DNA of 31,201 nucleotides from Fragilaria crotonensis (GCA_022925895.1 JAKSYS010000712.1:1-31201); one strand, 5' to 3'; positions 18,119-30,300 are shown, counted from the stretch's first letter. The notes: generated by a model from the letters alone, not told the origin. Numbers and translations are program-made.

Positions 18119-21100
18119 ATGTCTGACAAAGGCATCCACACCGTTTTGTTCAGGGCTGTCATGTTGCTTTGTGCCGATGACACGTATGGGCCTCGAATGT
18201 CCAATTGTTGGCTTCCTGCTGCAACTTGGGTTGAAGCAATAAGAAAGTCTGGTCACATTGATGGCTCTCTCATCATTGACGTGCGAAAATTTAATACCGC
18301 CATGTCAAAGTCGAGTTTATTTGGAGAACTCATGACAAGGTTTGACGGATCAAACGCGACCGGCGTGTTCCGTATCAATTACCAACACCAATACTTCTAC
18401 TATTTCACTGATGAAACAAGACAGGTGGCTTACCCGCGCCCTTTAAATGGCACATGGAAGGAAAGAGTCCTCCAACATGCTGCAAATGTTCTTGTAATTC
18501 CATCAACAAGAGGGAGACCGAGTACTGTTGAAAATGATGCTCCAGTACTGCCAACAACAAGAGTTGGGCATCCTGGCACCAATGAAAATGAGAATGCTTC
18601 CCCTCTAAAGCGCCAAAGGGTTGATAATGTTGCTCAATCACCATCATGTTTGTATTGGCCAGAAAGTCCAGAAGCTTATCAGCTCTTCAGACCGAGGGGA
18701 GTACAATGGAGGTGCCATTGTTGACAATACTGATACGACGAATCTTGAAAGTCCCCAGGAGGCCTTGGAGCGCCGCATCATTCAGCTTCAGGCCGTTCAC
18801 GAGAGCGAAGATAGATGGCGTGCTATTGTGAAAGGTGGAGACCCCGACAATATCTGTACAAAGGCAGAAGTCTTTGAAATTCGACAAAGGGCGATTTTTC
18901 TCTGTTTGGCTTACCAACTTGTTGCACTCACCAACATGAATGAATGGACGTGGCATCACTGCTGCAAAGTAGCTTGTCAAACGTTGAATAGTCTCGGGAT
19001 GCATCAGGCTACTTTTTTTAAGACCATTGCACAATGGAACATCATCTTCAGGAAGCTCGAATGTTTTCCCCACCCGAACCCATACGTCCAATGTGGGAAG
19101 CGACCCCTGCCAAGGCTGCTGGAGATATTCCCCGATGCAAAAGACCAGATTGTTGCTTTCGGAGTCAAAAACTTAGCGACCCTAACAATAGAAGGTTTAC
19201 ACGACTTCATTGTTTCTACCGATATAGTACCGAGACTTGCATCGGAGTGGCAGAAGGATGAGGAGGTTGCTGAGGCAACGGCCGCGGATACTAGTACAAC
19301 TAGTAGTACTACCATGAGTGACACACCGCAACCTGCCGATAACGACCACAACAACCAAGAAGTTCTTAATAGCTTGTTCCTTCATGCTCATAGACTTGAA
19401 AAGATGAGCTTCTCAACGGCATGGCGCTGGATGCGTCTACTTGGCTTTCGGTACGACACGCGACGAAAGAGTTTCTACGTCGATGGTCACGAACGGGACG
19501 ACGTTGTGGCGAATCGTACACAGTTCTGCAAGAACTACCTGACTGAGTTAGAACCCTATTGTAATCGATGGATACAAGTTTCTCTTAGTGAAGCTATGAC
19601 TATTACAGATTTGGATATCGGATTCGGACACAGCTATTTTGACATCGTCGGTAATGAACAACGAATCGAATTCCACATCGACTACTGGAATCGTATTCGA
19701 GGAGGTGCCGATGCTGCATTGGCAAGAAGGCTGGATGACGTCAAAGCAACAACTAGCATACGAGTGTCTTCAAAAGCACGGAGCCGGCCAATCATGATTG
19801 TTGGGCAAGATGAAAGCGTATTTGCTCAGTATTTGTTGGGAGCGAAGACTTGGATCGGCCCGAAAGGTCAGAGACCGCTACTCCCAAAGTCCGAAGGAGA
19901 TGGCTATATGTTGTCGGCATTCGTATCTAGAGAATTCGGATTCGGCAGACTGTTGACAAGCGATGAGTTAGCGAAGATTAATTCTGAGAGGCGAGCAAGC
20001 ACAGCAACTTACACTGATAAGCACGCAGTGATGGAGATTTTGGGAACTATCAACAAACCGGTCTTGACGGAATCTCCATTCGTAAAATACTTGTTTATTG
20101 GGATCAACAATGAAGGCTACTGGAACTCGTATCACATGAGTCTTCAAAAAAAGACCTAAAATCGTTTAACGTGCTGCCGCTGTTCTCGCTGACTAGAAAA
20201 CTCGACTCACACGATTGAACAGTACTCTATACGGGTACTGTCCAATGTATCACATGAGTCTTCAATTTGAAGACGTCGTTGATTGTTTGCAAGTGCTGTA
20301 TCCGAATTATGACTTGGTGTTTATGTTTGATCACAGTCAGGGGCATGCTCGCCAACGCGAGCACGCACTTAGTGCTCAACAATTGTCGAAGTCCTACGGA
20401 GGAGCGCAGCCAAGAATGAGAGATACAACAATCATGAAAGAAGACGGGTTTCTCGGTCCACACTTACCTTCACTACGCGTTGCGGACACTCAATCCTTGG
20501 TGTTTCAAGTTGATGATGTCGGTCCATGGTATTTATCGGACCATCAGCAGAGAATTCAACGCCATGACCGACCGACAGGCAAAACCAAAGTTGTTGAAAG
20601 GTCCAAGAAGGTGCTCCTTGAGGCTCTAAAAGATAAGGGAGTGACGCTTCAACAGCAACGAGGGTATACAAAAAAAGAGCTTCAAGATTTTGCGAGGAAC
20701 AATGGCATTGACGTAGTCGTTGCTCCGGGATGGGAGGGAAAGCCTAAAGGCCTCCTGCAAGTTCTGGGGGAGCGAGGACTGATCAACAGAGCATCATTAG
20801 AATAATACACTCTCGAAGGAAGAAAAGACGCAATCACCGGCATTGTGGACTTACGTTACTCACTTCGACACCTTCTTGCCGAATGTTATGATTTCAAAGA
20901 AGAGGAAACCGCTCTTCAGTTTCTAGGTTCTCAGCTTGGAGTTGTGGTTAATCTAACGCCAAAGTTTCACGCGGAGTTGGCTGGTGAGGGCGTTGAGTAC
21001 AGCTGGGCACATGCCAAAGCATTCTATGGACGTATGCCATTGTCAAGGAAACGAGGTCGTGACAACTTTAAACAGCTTTTCAAAGATTGCACGTGCCCCA

Positions 21101-21279
21101 TAAAGGTTCTAACAAAAGAGAGGATTGAGAAGTTTGCATCACGAGCGCGAGCATATATATGCACGTGCCAGGATTCATGTTGCCCCAATTCCAACAACTC
21201 ACATCAAACAGGAACTTTTATCATACTCCGACATCGAAAGGGTGAAGAAAGACTTCAGGAGTCATCGGTGCGTTCTTGA
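18119..21279 (+). pseudogene. DDE transposase, broken (IS630/Tc1-mariner-like fold)
   Basis: The reading frame is in pieces that together make a long transposase-like protein. ATG 18119 opens an N-terminal part of unknown function. The next part (18700-20159) contains FSTAWRWMRLLGFRYD, FYVDGHERDDVV and the first catalytic Asp in VGQDESVF (19809-19811). The next part has LVFMFDHSQGHA with the second Asp (20329-20331), and the last has FHAELAGEGVEYSWAHAK with the likely catalytic Glu (20995-20997). This block order matches a large eukaryotic DDE endonuclease family whose core resembles IS630/mariner. Damage: one extra G in the run near 18697-18700, a 118-base insertion at 20148-20265, and an in-frame TAA at 20803-20805. 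Terminal inverted repeats were not found. Confidence 0.8.
20129..20265 (+). repeat. 118-base insertion bounded by 19-base direct repeats
   Basis: GTATCACATGAGTCTTCAA occurs at 20129-20147 and again at 20247-20265. Removing one copy plus the DNA between them restores the transposase frame exactly (NSYHMSLQ followed by FEDVVDCL). The inserted DNA has stops in the coding frame and carries CAGTAC...GTACTG as an inverted repeat (20220-20240). No placement of the cut gives GT...AG, so it is not a standard intron. Confidence 0.85.
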
Positions 21280-22208
21280 TTTTGACAGCGGCTTCGTTCA
21301 TTCCGAGTTGAGGAATGCAAGGGTCGAAGGTGACTTACTACGATTGTGAGAGTGTGAATGTGTAACAAAAAAGATATGGATTGCAGAATTATTCGGCGGA
21401 ATTTTACTCAGGGATTTTGTAAGCGTAGCATAAAACATACCGAGCTGTACGCGAGGATGGTCGAGAGTGAAACCAGCCATACCGGTACGGGGAGGCCGTG
21501 TACGTCCTCTAATCGAGCCGATCGAGCTTTTCTAAAAAAATCGACTTAAAAAATTATCCTGCAAATAAAGTTACACATCATCAATTTTACCTACGAATCT
21601 CAGACTGCTCCTCCTGAGGATAGTAATACCGTACACTGTACAAGTACTAAGTAGAACTCAGTACTCCCGTACACTACTGCAGGTCATGGCCGGCTCGATT
21701 AAGGGACGTGAACGGGCTACAAGTACCAGATTACTCCATGCTCCCATGTAGCTACACGCTACAGTACCTGGTACTAGACCCCTTCCAGTACTTCTGTGCT
21801 TGTGTTGAACTTATATGGTCGACAGGCGTCACGATTTTTTTTTCTGAACACGGATTGATACTTGACACGCATGATCCATGTGTATTAAAAAATTGCACCT
21901 ATGTACGTTGTTACATACTATAAAATAACAAACTCAATATGTTGAAATAAAAAATCTGTGGAATGCTATGTATCTACAAGTATATTGACGGATTGTAAAT
22001 AAGATGCAGTCATATTAGATCGTGTTAGCTTTTTTCATGTACGTCACATAACCATGAACCTCGAGTCGCATGTATTCGGAAAGTTAGGTTGACAAGGTGC
22101 ACACAGGAAGTTAAACTTGATCTCATTAGTCCTGTTCGTGCTCAACGTTGCTCTCCCGGTTTGTGACTCTTGAAGCCTACTTTACAAACTCTACGAACGA
22201 TATCAAGC
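21280..22208. other. Intergenic, GTAC-rich
   Basis: No convincing gene. It contains the densest GTAC cluster of the window: nine GTAC between 21630 and 21791, including GTACACTGTACAAGTAC. The stretch 21830-22060 is AT-rich. The promoter of the secreted protein at 22209 must lie in its right part, but I could not assign an element. Confidence 0.5.
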
Positions 22209-23431
22209 ATGCGGATCTCAGGTTCGATTCTACTGTTGCTTGTCGCCGCTATCGGTGCTCAAAGCGATTCAAACCCCGTCTGCGAGGTTTGTGGGGCTGG
22301 GAAAGTTATCTCCGTTCCGGATGAGATTGTCACTGTTCCTGGTCAACCAACGATTAGCTGCGCCGATTTGCAGGCTAATGGATTGTCCGGTATGATTGAA
22401 GAACGCTTTTGCGGGTTGATCCCTACTCTTATTAATCCTACTTGCGTTTGCGTGGAAGCAGCCCCCTCTCCTCCAACAACACCTGAAGTTTCCCCTCCGA
22501 CCCAAGTTCCTATCCCCCTTGCCCCAAACACTGCGCCAGCTATCGCAACAGTCGCTCCGATTTCTTCCAGCCCAGCCAGTCCATCACCCATCGCCCTGCC
22601 CGAATCCGATGGTCCGACGCCCACTGACTCGACGATTCCTGCCCCTGTCTCTGTGGATTTTACAAGTGCTCCAGTCACGACCGCCCCTGTGAGTGCTGCT
22701 CCCGATGTGGAAACAAGCGAAAGTCCATTGGAGCCTCCAGTTGAGCCGCCTGCCGAAGCCCCAGTTGAAAGTGGAGGTTTGCCACCGACAGATATCGACG
22801 GTCCAGTTACTGAACCATCACACGACAAGGGCGCCAAGGGCGACTCCAAGGAACCCAACATGAAGGACAGCAAGGAAATGAAGGAAAAGAAGGAAAAGCA
22901 TGCTCGTGGTGACAACGGTGAGGGAGAATCGAGTTCTGGAAAGGAGGAGAAGAAGCCCAAGGAAGAGAGTCCTTCAGAGGAGAAGCCGGTGGAAGATACA
23001 CCCAAGGAAGGGAAGACAAAGGATGAGCAGCCAGAGGAGGAGAAACCTGACGAGACTATTCCCACGGAAGAGGAGCCAGAAGAAGAAGAGTCCAAGGAAG
23101 AGGAGCCAGAAGAAGAAGAGTCCAAGGAAGAGGAGCAAGAAGAAGAAGAGTCCAAGGAAGAGGAGTCCCACGACGAAGTATCGCCAGGTGATGAACCACC
23201 CGGTCGTAAGGGAAGCCGCAAGAAATCCGACAAGGGTGACGACTCCACGGGAGACGACGACGATGATGGAAATGGTGGTGCCAAGAAGGTAAGTTTAACT
23301 ACAGTACGCATGGTTGCAAAGGAGCTATCCGTTGGCAAATGCTGATGGAACGTATACCCATGGTTCACTAACTCTACGTTTCTCCTTTCACACAGGACTC
23401 GTCAGCGCGTCACAACTTGAGGAAACTTTGA
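22209..23431 (+). CDS. Secreted cysteine-rich protein with acidic tail (two exons)
   Basis: Exon 1 is 22209-23288 and exon 2 is 23396-23431. The start MRISGSILLLLVAAIGAQSD is a signal peptide; this is the first ATG of the frame. Next comes a compact six-cysteine domain, C-X2-C-G-X-G...PGQPTISC...GLIPTLINPTCVC, a pattern I associate with many secreted diatom proteins (from memory, not checked). Then a Pro/Thr/Ser/Val-rich stalk, likely O-glycosylated, and a Lys/Glu-rich disordered tail with (EEEPEEEESK) repeats ending in DDDDDGNGG. The intron (GTAAGT...CACTAAC...TTTCACACAG) is in phase 0; the spliced end reads AKKDSSARHNLRKL. Likely secreted or cell-wall associated. The tail resembles the gene at 12177-13280 (KDSKEMKEKK compared with KDDKEMKDKK). 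Confidence 0.85.
23067..23156 (+). repeat. Three 30-base tandem repeats in the acidic tail
   Basis: Units at 23067, 23097 and 23127 encode EEEPEEEESK-type decamers. The first two are identical and the third has CAAGAA in place of CCAGAA. In-frame expansion of a disordered tail. Confidence 0.9.
23289..23395 (+). other. Spliceosomal intron of the secreted protein gene
   Basis: 107 bases, starting GTAAGT and ending TTTCTCCTTTCACACAG, with a CACTAAC branch-like site about 25 bases before the end. If retained, translation would run 19 more codons in-frame (VSLTTVRMVAKELSVGKC) to a stop at 23343-23345, giving a different C-terminus. Confidence 0.8.
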
Positions 23432-24008
23432 ACAACGGTAGTATGAACCTGAAACTTTGGTCGTCACAGAAAGCATATAGATGCGAATTGAAACCTATGG
23501 CTAGCTAACGTGAATCAAATTCAAGAGGGAGTTGTTGATGTGCATGCTCCAACATATATGTGCACCGAAATCGTACTGTTCAAGATTCCAGAACCATTCG
23601 ATTCCTCTCTATCATATGCATATTAGGTGCACGTGGCTGTACACGTGTACAGTACCAGGTATGACATGTGACATGTACTCCGAGTATGATACACCAGAGA
23701 ATGCAACTGATGAATACAAATTCTACACAGAGTATCCTCATGACTCGTGACTCGTGACCAGTCTGGTCCTACTGTACCTCCTACCATTGTACCGTCCTGC
23801 CCTGAATCCGACAAGAAAGATCGAGAAGACCGTCGCACATTCGCTTGTTGCTCACTACTGCCACTATACTGGGCATCCTTGGACTCGATTCAAACTTTGT
23901 AGTCGTAGAGTTGCTTTCTCAAGTGCACGTCCCTCCTTCTGTGACAAAGGCGCATTGTGTAGAAGCAAAGTTACTTTGGATCTCTCAAGCATAACTACCA
24001 GTAGGAGC
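23432..24008. other. Intergenic, upstream of the plus-strand STT3
   Basis: No convincing gene. A GTAC cluster lies at 23638-23680 (GTACACGTGTACAGTACC, itself largely palindromic), with further copies near 23774 and 23790. It should include the 3' end of the secreted protein gene and the promoter of STT3. Confidence 0.45.
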
Positions 24009-27000
24009 ATGGCAAAGTCATCGACAAAGTCGACTCCCCGTGGACAAGGTCATTGCGACCGTGTGCCTTTTGGGTGCCTCATACGTGGCATACCGCATCC
24101 TTTGGTGGTCCTACAAGATTCGCTTGCAAGCCATTGAAGAATATGGACCTGTCATCCATGAGTTCGATCCGTATTTCAACTATCGCGCCACTGAGGTAAG
24201 GTGACGACGAGGTGATCAGAGTATTTGGAGGATACTCGGCCTGATGGAGGCGGTTGGATACTGACTATGTACGGACTACCACGTTACTGCTTGGTCGTAC
24301 TGTCGTATTTTGTGACTCCCGTCTAAATAATTTGGCCGGCAACGATCCAATGCTTCTGTTCATGCACCCACAGGCACTCACTCTTTTCTTCTGAATGACA
24401 GTACCTCTATGAACATGGCGCGAAAAAGTTCTTTACCTGGTTCGATTACATGTCGTGGTATCCGTTGGGTCGTCCAGTGGGATCGACGATTTACCCCGGG
24501 ATGCAATTTACTGCCGTCTGGATCAAGAAGTATATCTTGCCGAATTGGTCCATCAATGATGTGTGTTGTTACGTTCCAGCATGGTTTGGTATTATCGCCA
24601 CTTTCATTACCGGTTTGATTGCCTATGAATGCTCCCTTCCCGAGAATTCCACCTTCACCTTTTGGGATCTATTGGTTCACATGTATAAGGGAAACGAGAT
24701 CAAACAATTGCCTCCCGCATCTCACAAAACCTTGGGATTGGGCATTTCCAGTCCATCCTTGGAATGCGCTCTCTTTGCCATGGCCATTATGGCCATCGTA
24801 CCGGGCCCATCTCATGCGTAGTGTCGGCGGTGGCTTCGACAATGAATCGGTTGCCATGACGGCAATGACACTCACGTTCTATTTGTGGGTACGATCGTTG
24901 CGAACGGATTCGTCGTGGTGGGTGGGCGCACTCGCTGGACTGGCGTACTTTTACATGGTGGCGTCGTGGGGTGGATACATCTTTGTTCTCAACATGGTGG
25001 GTGTGCACGCAGGGCTGTTGGTGCTCATGGGGAGATTCTCTACGAAAGTGTACCTCTCGTACAGTCTCTTTTACCTCGTTGGGACGTCGTTGGCTATCCA
25101 AATCCCAGTCGTCGGATGGTCTCCTCTCAAATCCCTAGAACAACTCGGGCCATGCGCTGTCTTTTTGGGGTACCAGGGATTGCAGATCTGCGAGGTTATT
25201 CGCAGGAGACAAAACATGACTCGTATCCAGGCTTTGCAATTGCGACTCAAGGTCGCAGGCGCAGGGTTGGGCTTGCTCATGTTGTTGGGTATGGTGCTTC
25301 TCCCGAAGGGATACTTTGGTCCATTGTCCAGTCGCGTGCGAGGTCTCTTCGTGCAACACACGAAAACCGGTAACCCTCTCGTCGACAGTGTTGCTGAACA
25401 TCAAGCGGCGAACAATCAGGCGTATTTTCAATACTTGCATCATGTTTGTCTTTTGGCTCCGATAGGATATCTCATGACGCTGGTGAATCTCAGTGATGCA
25501 TCGTCCTTTCTGTTGGCATGGGGCTCGATTTCTTACTTTTTCAGTTCGAAAATGGTCCGCTTGATTCTGCTAATGTCTCCCATTGGATCGATCTTAGGTG
25601 GCATTGCGGCTGGACGGATCATTAGTTGGTCAATTAGTCAACTTTGGAGTGCGACGTCGTCAGATGCCGATGCTGCTCCTAAGGAGGCCGTGCCTCAAGC
25701 TACACCAGTTGGACAAGAAGGCGAACCTGGAGTAAGCGGTGGCAAGACCAAGAAAGGTGGTCGCGCCAAAGTCAAGAAGCCTGTTGTTAGTGAAACGCCG
25801 GATGTGAACCCATTTTCTAGCCTTATTGCTGCTGTTTCCGCGGCTTTGGCGTCGAAGGAAGGCGTTCTGGTCAAACGCACTGTGGCGGTTTTGACTGTGG
25901 TGCTCGCCTATGTCATGGGTGTCACATTCACAAGCTATTCCTGGAAGTTAAGTGGAGATTTGTCGCATCCCAGTATCATTTTTCGAGCCCGCACGCGAGC
26001 AGGAAATATTATCAAGATCGACGACTATCGCGAGGCATATTGGTGGTTGCGAGACAATACCCCGTTGGATTCGCGCATCGTGGCGTGGTGGGATTATGGA
26101 TATCAAATCACCGCCATTGCCAACCGCACAACGATTGCGGATGGTAATACTTGGAATCATGAACACATTGCCCTGCTCGGCAAGTGCTTGACAACTGATT
26201 TGATTGAAGGTCACGAGATTGCTCGTCAACTTGGTGATTACCTCCTTCTCTGGGGCGGTGGTGGTGGAGATGATTTGGCCAAGAGTCCTCATTTAGCGAG
26301 AATTGCCAACTCCGTCTACCGAGATCATTGTCCTGAAGCTGATCCTACATGTCGCTCGTTCGGGTTCATCGATCGCCAGGGCACGCCGTCGCCTATGATG
26401 CAACGTTCCCTGCTTTACCAGTTGCACGGCCATGGCTTGAAGCCGGGCGTCTTAGTGAGTCCCGAGCTCTTCACCCCTGTCTTCAACTCAAAGTATGGAA
26501 AAGTTCGCATTTTCAAGATTGCGAATGTCGACATGGCATCGAAAAAGTGGGCTGCTGATCCTGCCAATCGCAAGTGCGATGCCCCCGGCAGTTGGTATTG
26601 TCCTGGTCAGTATCCACCCGGCTTATCCAAGATTCTCAGTCGCAAGAAGGACTTTGCGCAATTGGAAGATTTTAATAGCAAGGTTGTTGATGAAGAATAC
26701 CAACGAAAGTACTTTGAGGCCCTCCGGGATCCGGAAGCGGCAGCCAGACAAGCGATGCAGAACGAGGCCGCGAAGAATGCCAACAAGCGAACACCCAACT
26801 ACAAAGTGAAGTCAGTTTCCGTCGGTGCCGATGGCGAAGTCGTTCCCGAACCAGTCTTCACAAGACCAGACAAGGACACTATTGATCGGGTTTACAATGA
26901 TTGGCAAGACACGGATGCTACCACTGCCATGTGGTCCCTTATTTCCCAAAATCGGTTGACCGAATTGCAGGATTGGTTTCTTCGGGAACCGGCTGCTGCC

Positions 27001-27156
27001 TTCATGCGATCAAAGGATGGGCGTGGTCCGATGTGGTGGGCATATGAATCACGCAATGATGAGGTAGTCAAGCTTTTGAAAAAGATTGGCCTTCCCGATA
27101 CCGACAAGGATGCAAATGGTCGGGCCCCATCTGATTTATTGGAAGGAGGTAGATGA
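24009..27156 (+). CDS. STT3: Oligosaccharyltransferase catalytic subunit STT3 with ankyrin tail, copy 1 (two frameshifts)
   Basis: STT3 transfers the lipid-linked glycan to Asn in N-X-S/T sequons in the ER lumen. Exon 1 is 24009-24195 and exon 2 is 24402-27156. Seen motifs: HEFDPYFNYRATE, MSWYPLGRPVG, MRSVGGGFDNES, DSVAEHQ (the SVSE-type motif, here SVAE), the sequon-binding WWDYG at 26086-26100, and DGNTWNHEHIALLG. After the lumenal domain comes a C-terminal ankyrin-type repeat (SKDGRGPMWWAYE...VVKLLKKIG). Two single-base problems break the frame: a CCCC run at 24036-24039 between the ATG and the first membrane segment, and GGG at 24803-24805, where VPAHLMRS is expected. Each is repaired by one base fewer. 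Either a young pseudogene or assembly errors; the remaining 780 or so codons are fully open. Tail to tail with copy 2. Confidence 0.85.
24196..24401 (+). other. Spliceosomal intron of STT3 copy 1
   Basis: 206 bases, GTAAGG...AATGACAG, phase 0, between ...NYRATE and YLYEHGAKKF. Joining these exons gives a protein colinear with STT3 copy 2 (NYRATEYMWQHGWDKF). Copy 2 has no intron at this place. Confidence 0.85.
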
Positions 27157-27338
27157 TTACGTTATTAGAGCAAAGGGTTGTTACGAAAATCTTAAAATTG
27201 TGGAGATTGTGAGTTCACTGAGCAAGCCATCCAACTACTTCTAGTACATATCTCAGAAGAACCGTAGGTGCAGGAAGTAATTAAGGTGTTATCACAGTGA
27301 AGTTCGGTTTGCTCCCAAATTATTTCAAACGCACGAGC
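27157..27338. other. Convergent 3' region between the two STT3 genes
   Basis: Only 182 bases separate the two stop codons, so the two 3' untranslated regions probably overlap or share this DNA. No polyadenylation signal was assigned with confidence. Confidence 0.5.
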
Positions 27339-30300
27339 CTAATCTTTAGCGACAGTCGACAAGCTCAACGGCGTGATGCCGTTAGCGTCAGGCAATGTTT
27401 CCGACACACCCAGTTTCTTGAGAAGAGTCACAAAGGTAGATCGTCCATATTCATGGGCCCACCACATGGGACCACGACCGTCTTTGGAGCGGATATGCGC
27501 TAGCTCCGGATTTTCGAGGAGCAAATCTCGAAAGGTCTTCATATCGTTGCGATTGATAACATCCCAAACAGTGGTCGTCAAGGAGGAATCGTCCCACGCC
27601 TCTGGGTTGTTCATCATGTCAATGTCTTCTTCCGATAGTTTACGAATTGTGCGCTTCTTCTTTTTGTCACTTCCTGCCCTTGCTGCCTTCTTGCGCTCCT
27701 CTTCTTCCACCGCACGCTGGGCCTGTTCCGGGTTGCTGTTTGAAAAAAAGAGACAAGTGCATGAGTAAGATAGCCATTGGTCACAATCGAAACAACGCAC
27801 AAAGCAATTTCCACTCACTTCAAATTCTCAAGGTACTTCTTGGTATATTCTTGATCCCCCGCACCTTTGTTGAAATCTTCAAGCTGTGCGAAATCCTTCT
27901 TTTCGGCCAAAATCTTTTGCAGCGCTGGTGGGTACTGACCTGGACAGAACCAGCTACCCTCGGCGTCACACAGACGATTGGCTGGGTCTGCCGCCCACTT
28001 TTTTGATTCTTGGCTCACCGACAATACCTTGAAGATACGGACCTTGCCTCGCTTACTTTCGTACACTAATTTGAAACGATTCTTGTCGGCTTCAACTTCT
28101 GGCGACAGTTGATGTTGGTGAAGTTGGTAGAGGAGAGATTCCTTCATGGTCTCGGAGGGTGCTCCAGATTGTGTCATGCCAAACGAACGACAGGTTGGGT
28201 CTCCAGGACAGAGGAACCTGTAGACCGAGTTGGCAATCCGTCTCATATGAGGCGACTTAGCCACGTCATCACCTCCACCGCCGGTCCACAACAGGACATA
28301 GTCTGCCAAATGTCGAGCAATGCGATGTCCTTCCTTAAGCGGAGAGGTCAAGGTACGTCCCAAGAGGGCAATATGTTCGTGATTCCAGGTGTTGCCATCA
28401 GCGATTGTGGTGCGATTGGCAATGCCCGCAATCTGATAGCCGTAATCCCACCAGGCCATGACGCGAGCATCTTCAGGCGTGTTGTCACGCAACCACCAAT
28501 AGGCCTCGCGGTAGTCATCGACCGTGACTATTTCGCCCGATTGGGTGCGACCCTTCAGAATGATTGTGGGGTGGCTCAAATGATGCGACAATTCATGACA
28601 CTTATCGTAGAAAGTTTTGCCAGGGACTTTGCCGACGTAGAGGAGGTAGGCAAACACAGCGAAGCGGACAATACGAACCACGACATTTTCCGACTTGACC
28701 AGACTCGATGCTTCAACTGCTGTCACGGTGGCGGTCAACAAGTCATCATCATCATCTTCCTTCTTCTTTTTGCTCTTTTTATCTTTTAGAACCCGTTGTG
28801 CTTTCTCTTCCTTAGCCTCGACCACCACATCATCGTCCCCACCAAAGAGTGCCATCAGAGAGGGGCGTTGTCCCAAGGCTGCGGAGAGACCCCATCCCAA
28901 AAGATGTGCCAGGGCGATACCACTGAGCACGGACGCAATTGGTGCCGTCAAGAGAATGAGTCGCACCATCTTGGCGGAGAAGTAGTATGCCGCAACGGCG
29001 TAGACAATCAAAAAGGAGGAACCATCGTGAAAGTACAAGAACGCCGTGAGACCCAATCCAACCGGCGCCAAATAGACCAAGACATCGAGGTATTGGATGT
29101 ATGCTCCAGCGTTGGCGGGTTGGTGCTCGGCCACACTATCCACGAGCGGGTTTCCAGTTTTCGTGTGCTTGACAAAGAGACCACGGACACGGGATGAAAT
29201 CGGACCAAAGTATCCCGCATCCGCCAAAAAGTATCCAAAAATCAAAATGACAATCGACGCAATACCAAAGACCTGTACCCTAAGGATCCAAGTCTGTTTC
29301 GTCGTCAAGTTGCGTCTACGTTTCACGACCTCCACGAACTCAATCAATTGAAACGCCAGAAAAGCAACGAGCGGTCCCAACTGCTCCATCGACTTCAAGG
29401 GTGTCCAGCCCACAACTGGAATTTGAATCGCAAGGGCCGTTCCGACAAAGTAAAAACACGTGTAAGCTCGATGAAGTTTGGTAGAATAGCGTCCAAGCAG
29501 AACGAGAGTTGTGGCATGTACACCGACGAGGTTCAAGACAAAGACGTATCCACCCCATGCTGCCACCATGTAAAAGTAGGCGACACCGCTGAGGATGCTC
29601 CAGACCCAATTGATGGTGGTTGGATCCCCTCGCAAAGCTCGGACCCAGCAATAAAATGTCGAGGTCATGGCAAACATGGCAATCGATTCGTTGTCGTATC
29701 CACCGCCAACACTGCGCATGAGATGTGCGGGTACCATGCTCATGATGAAGGCAGTAATGACGGCACTTTCGAGAGCGGGAGTCGCGAACTCTGTCGATCC
29801 TGGATTGACCAATCCCCAAGTCGAACCTGTGGTGGATTCAAGTAAATCGAGCGTCAAGACAGCCATTGGTACCAACGTACGTCGATACACATAATTGACG
29901 AGCGGGATGTCGTTCAAAATACTGCCGAATTTCTGTGGTCCAGTCTTAATCTTGGTAGAGCTACTTGGTGTCGACGACGTTGTTGATCTGACAACGACAC
30001 CAACGGAACACTCGTACGCGATAAAGGCGGTCATGAGTGTCGCCAAAACTCCGAACCAAGCCGGGACGAAGCAACAAATATCGTTGATGCTCCATCCTGG
30101 CAAAATGTACTTTTTAATAAGACACGACGTTGCTTGCATTCCCGGATAAATGGTAGTTCCTACTGGACGTCCCAGAGGATACCAGGACATGTAGTCGAAC
30201 CATTTGGAGAACTTGTCCCATCCATGCTGCCACATGTATTCCGTCGCGCGATAATTGAAGTAGGGATCGAACTCATGAATAACCCGACCGTACTCAGTGA

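Noticed and set aside
20148-20265. Insertion in the transposase as a normal intron
   Set aside because: No alignment of the cut within the 19-base repeats gives GT at the start and AG at the end.
22343-23368. Long minus-strand open frame opposite the secreted cysteine-rich gene
   Set aside because: It is a serine-rich shadow of the Glu/Lys codons. The plus strand has the signal peptide, the cysteine domain and a consensus intron.
24619-24810. Upstream part of the long plus-strand STT3 frame as a real N-terminus
   Set aside because: It starts at TTG, and the alternative frame over the same bases encodes STT3 membrane sequence (MSWYPLGRPVG...). The true path switches frames at 24803-24805.
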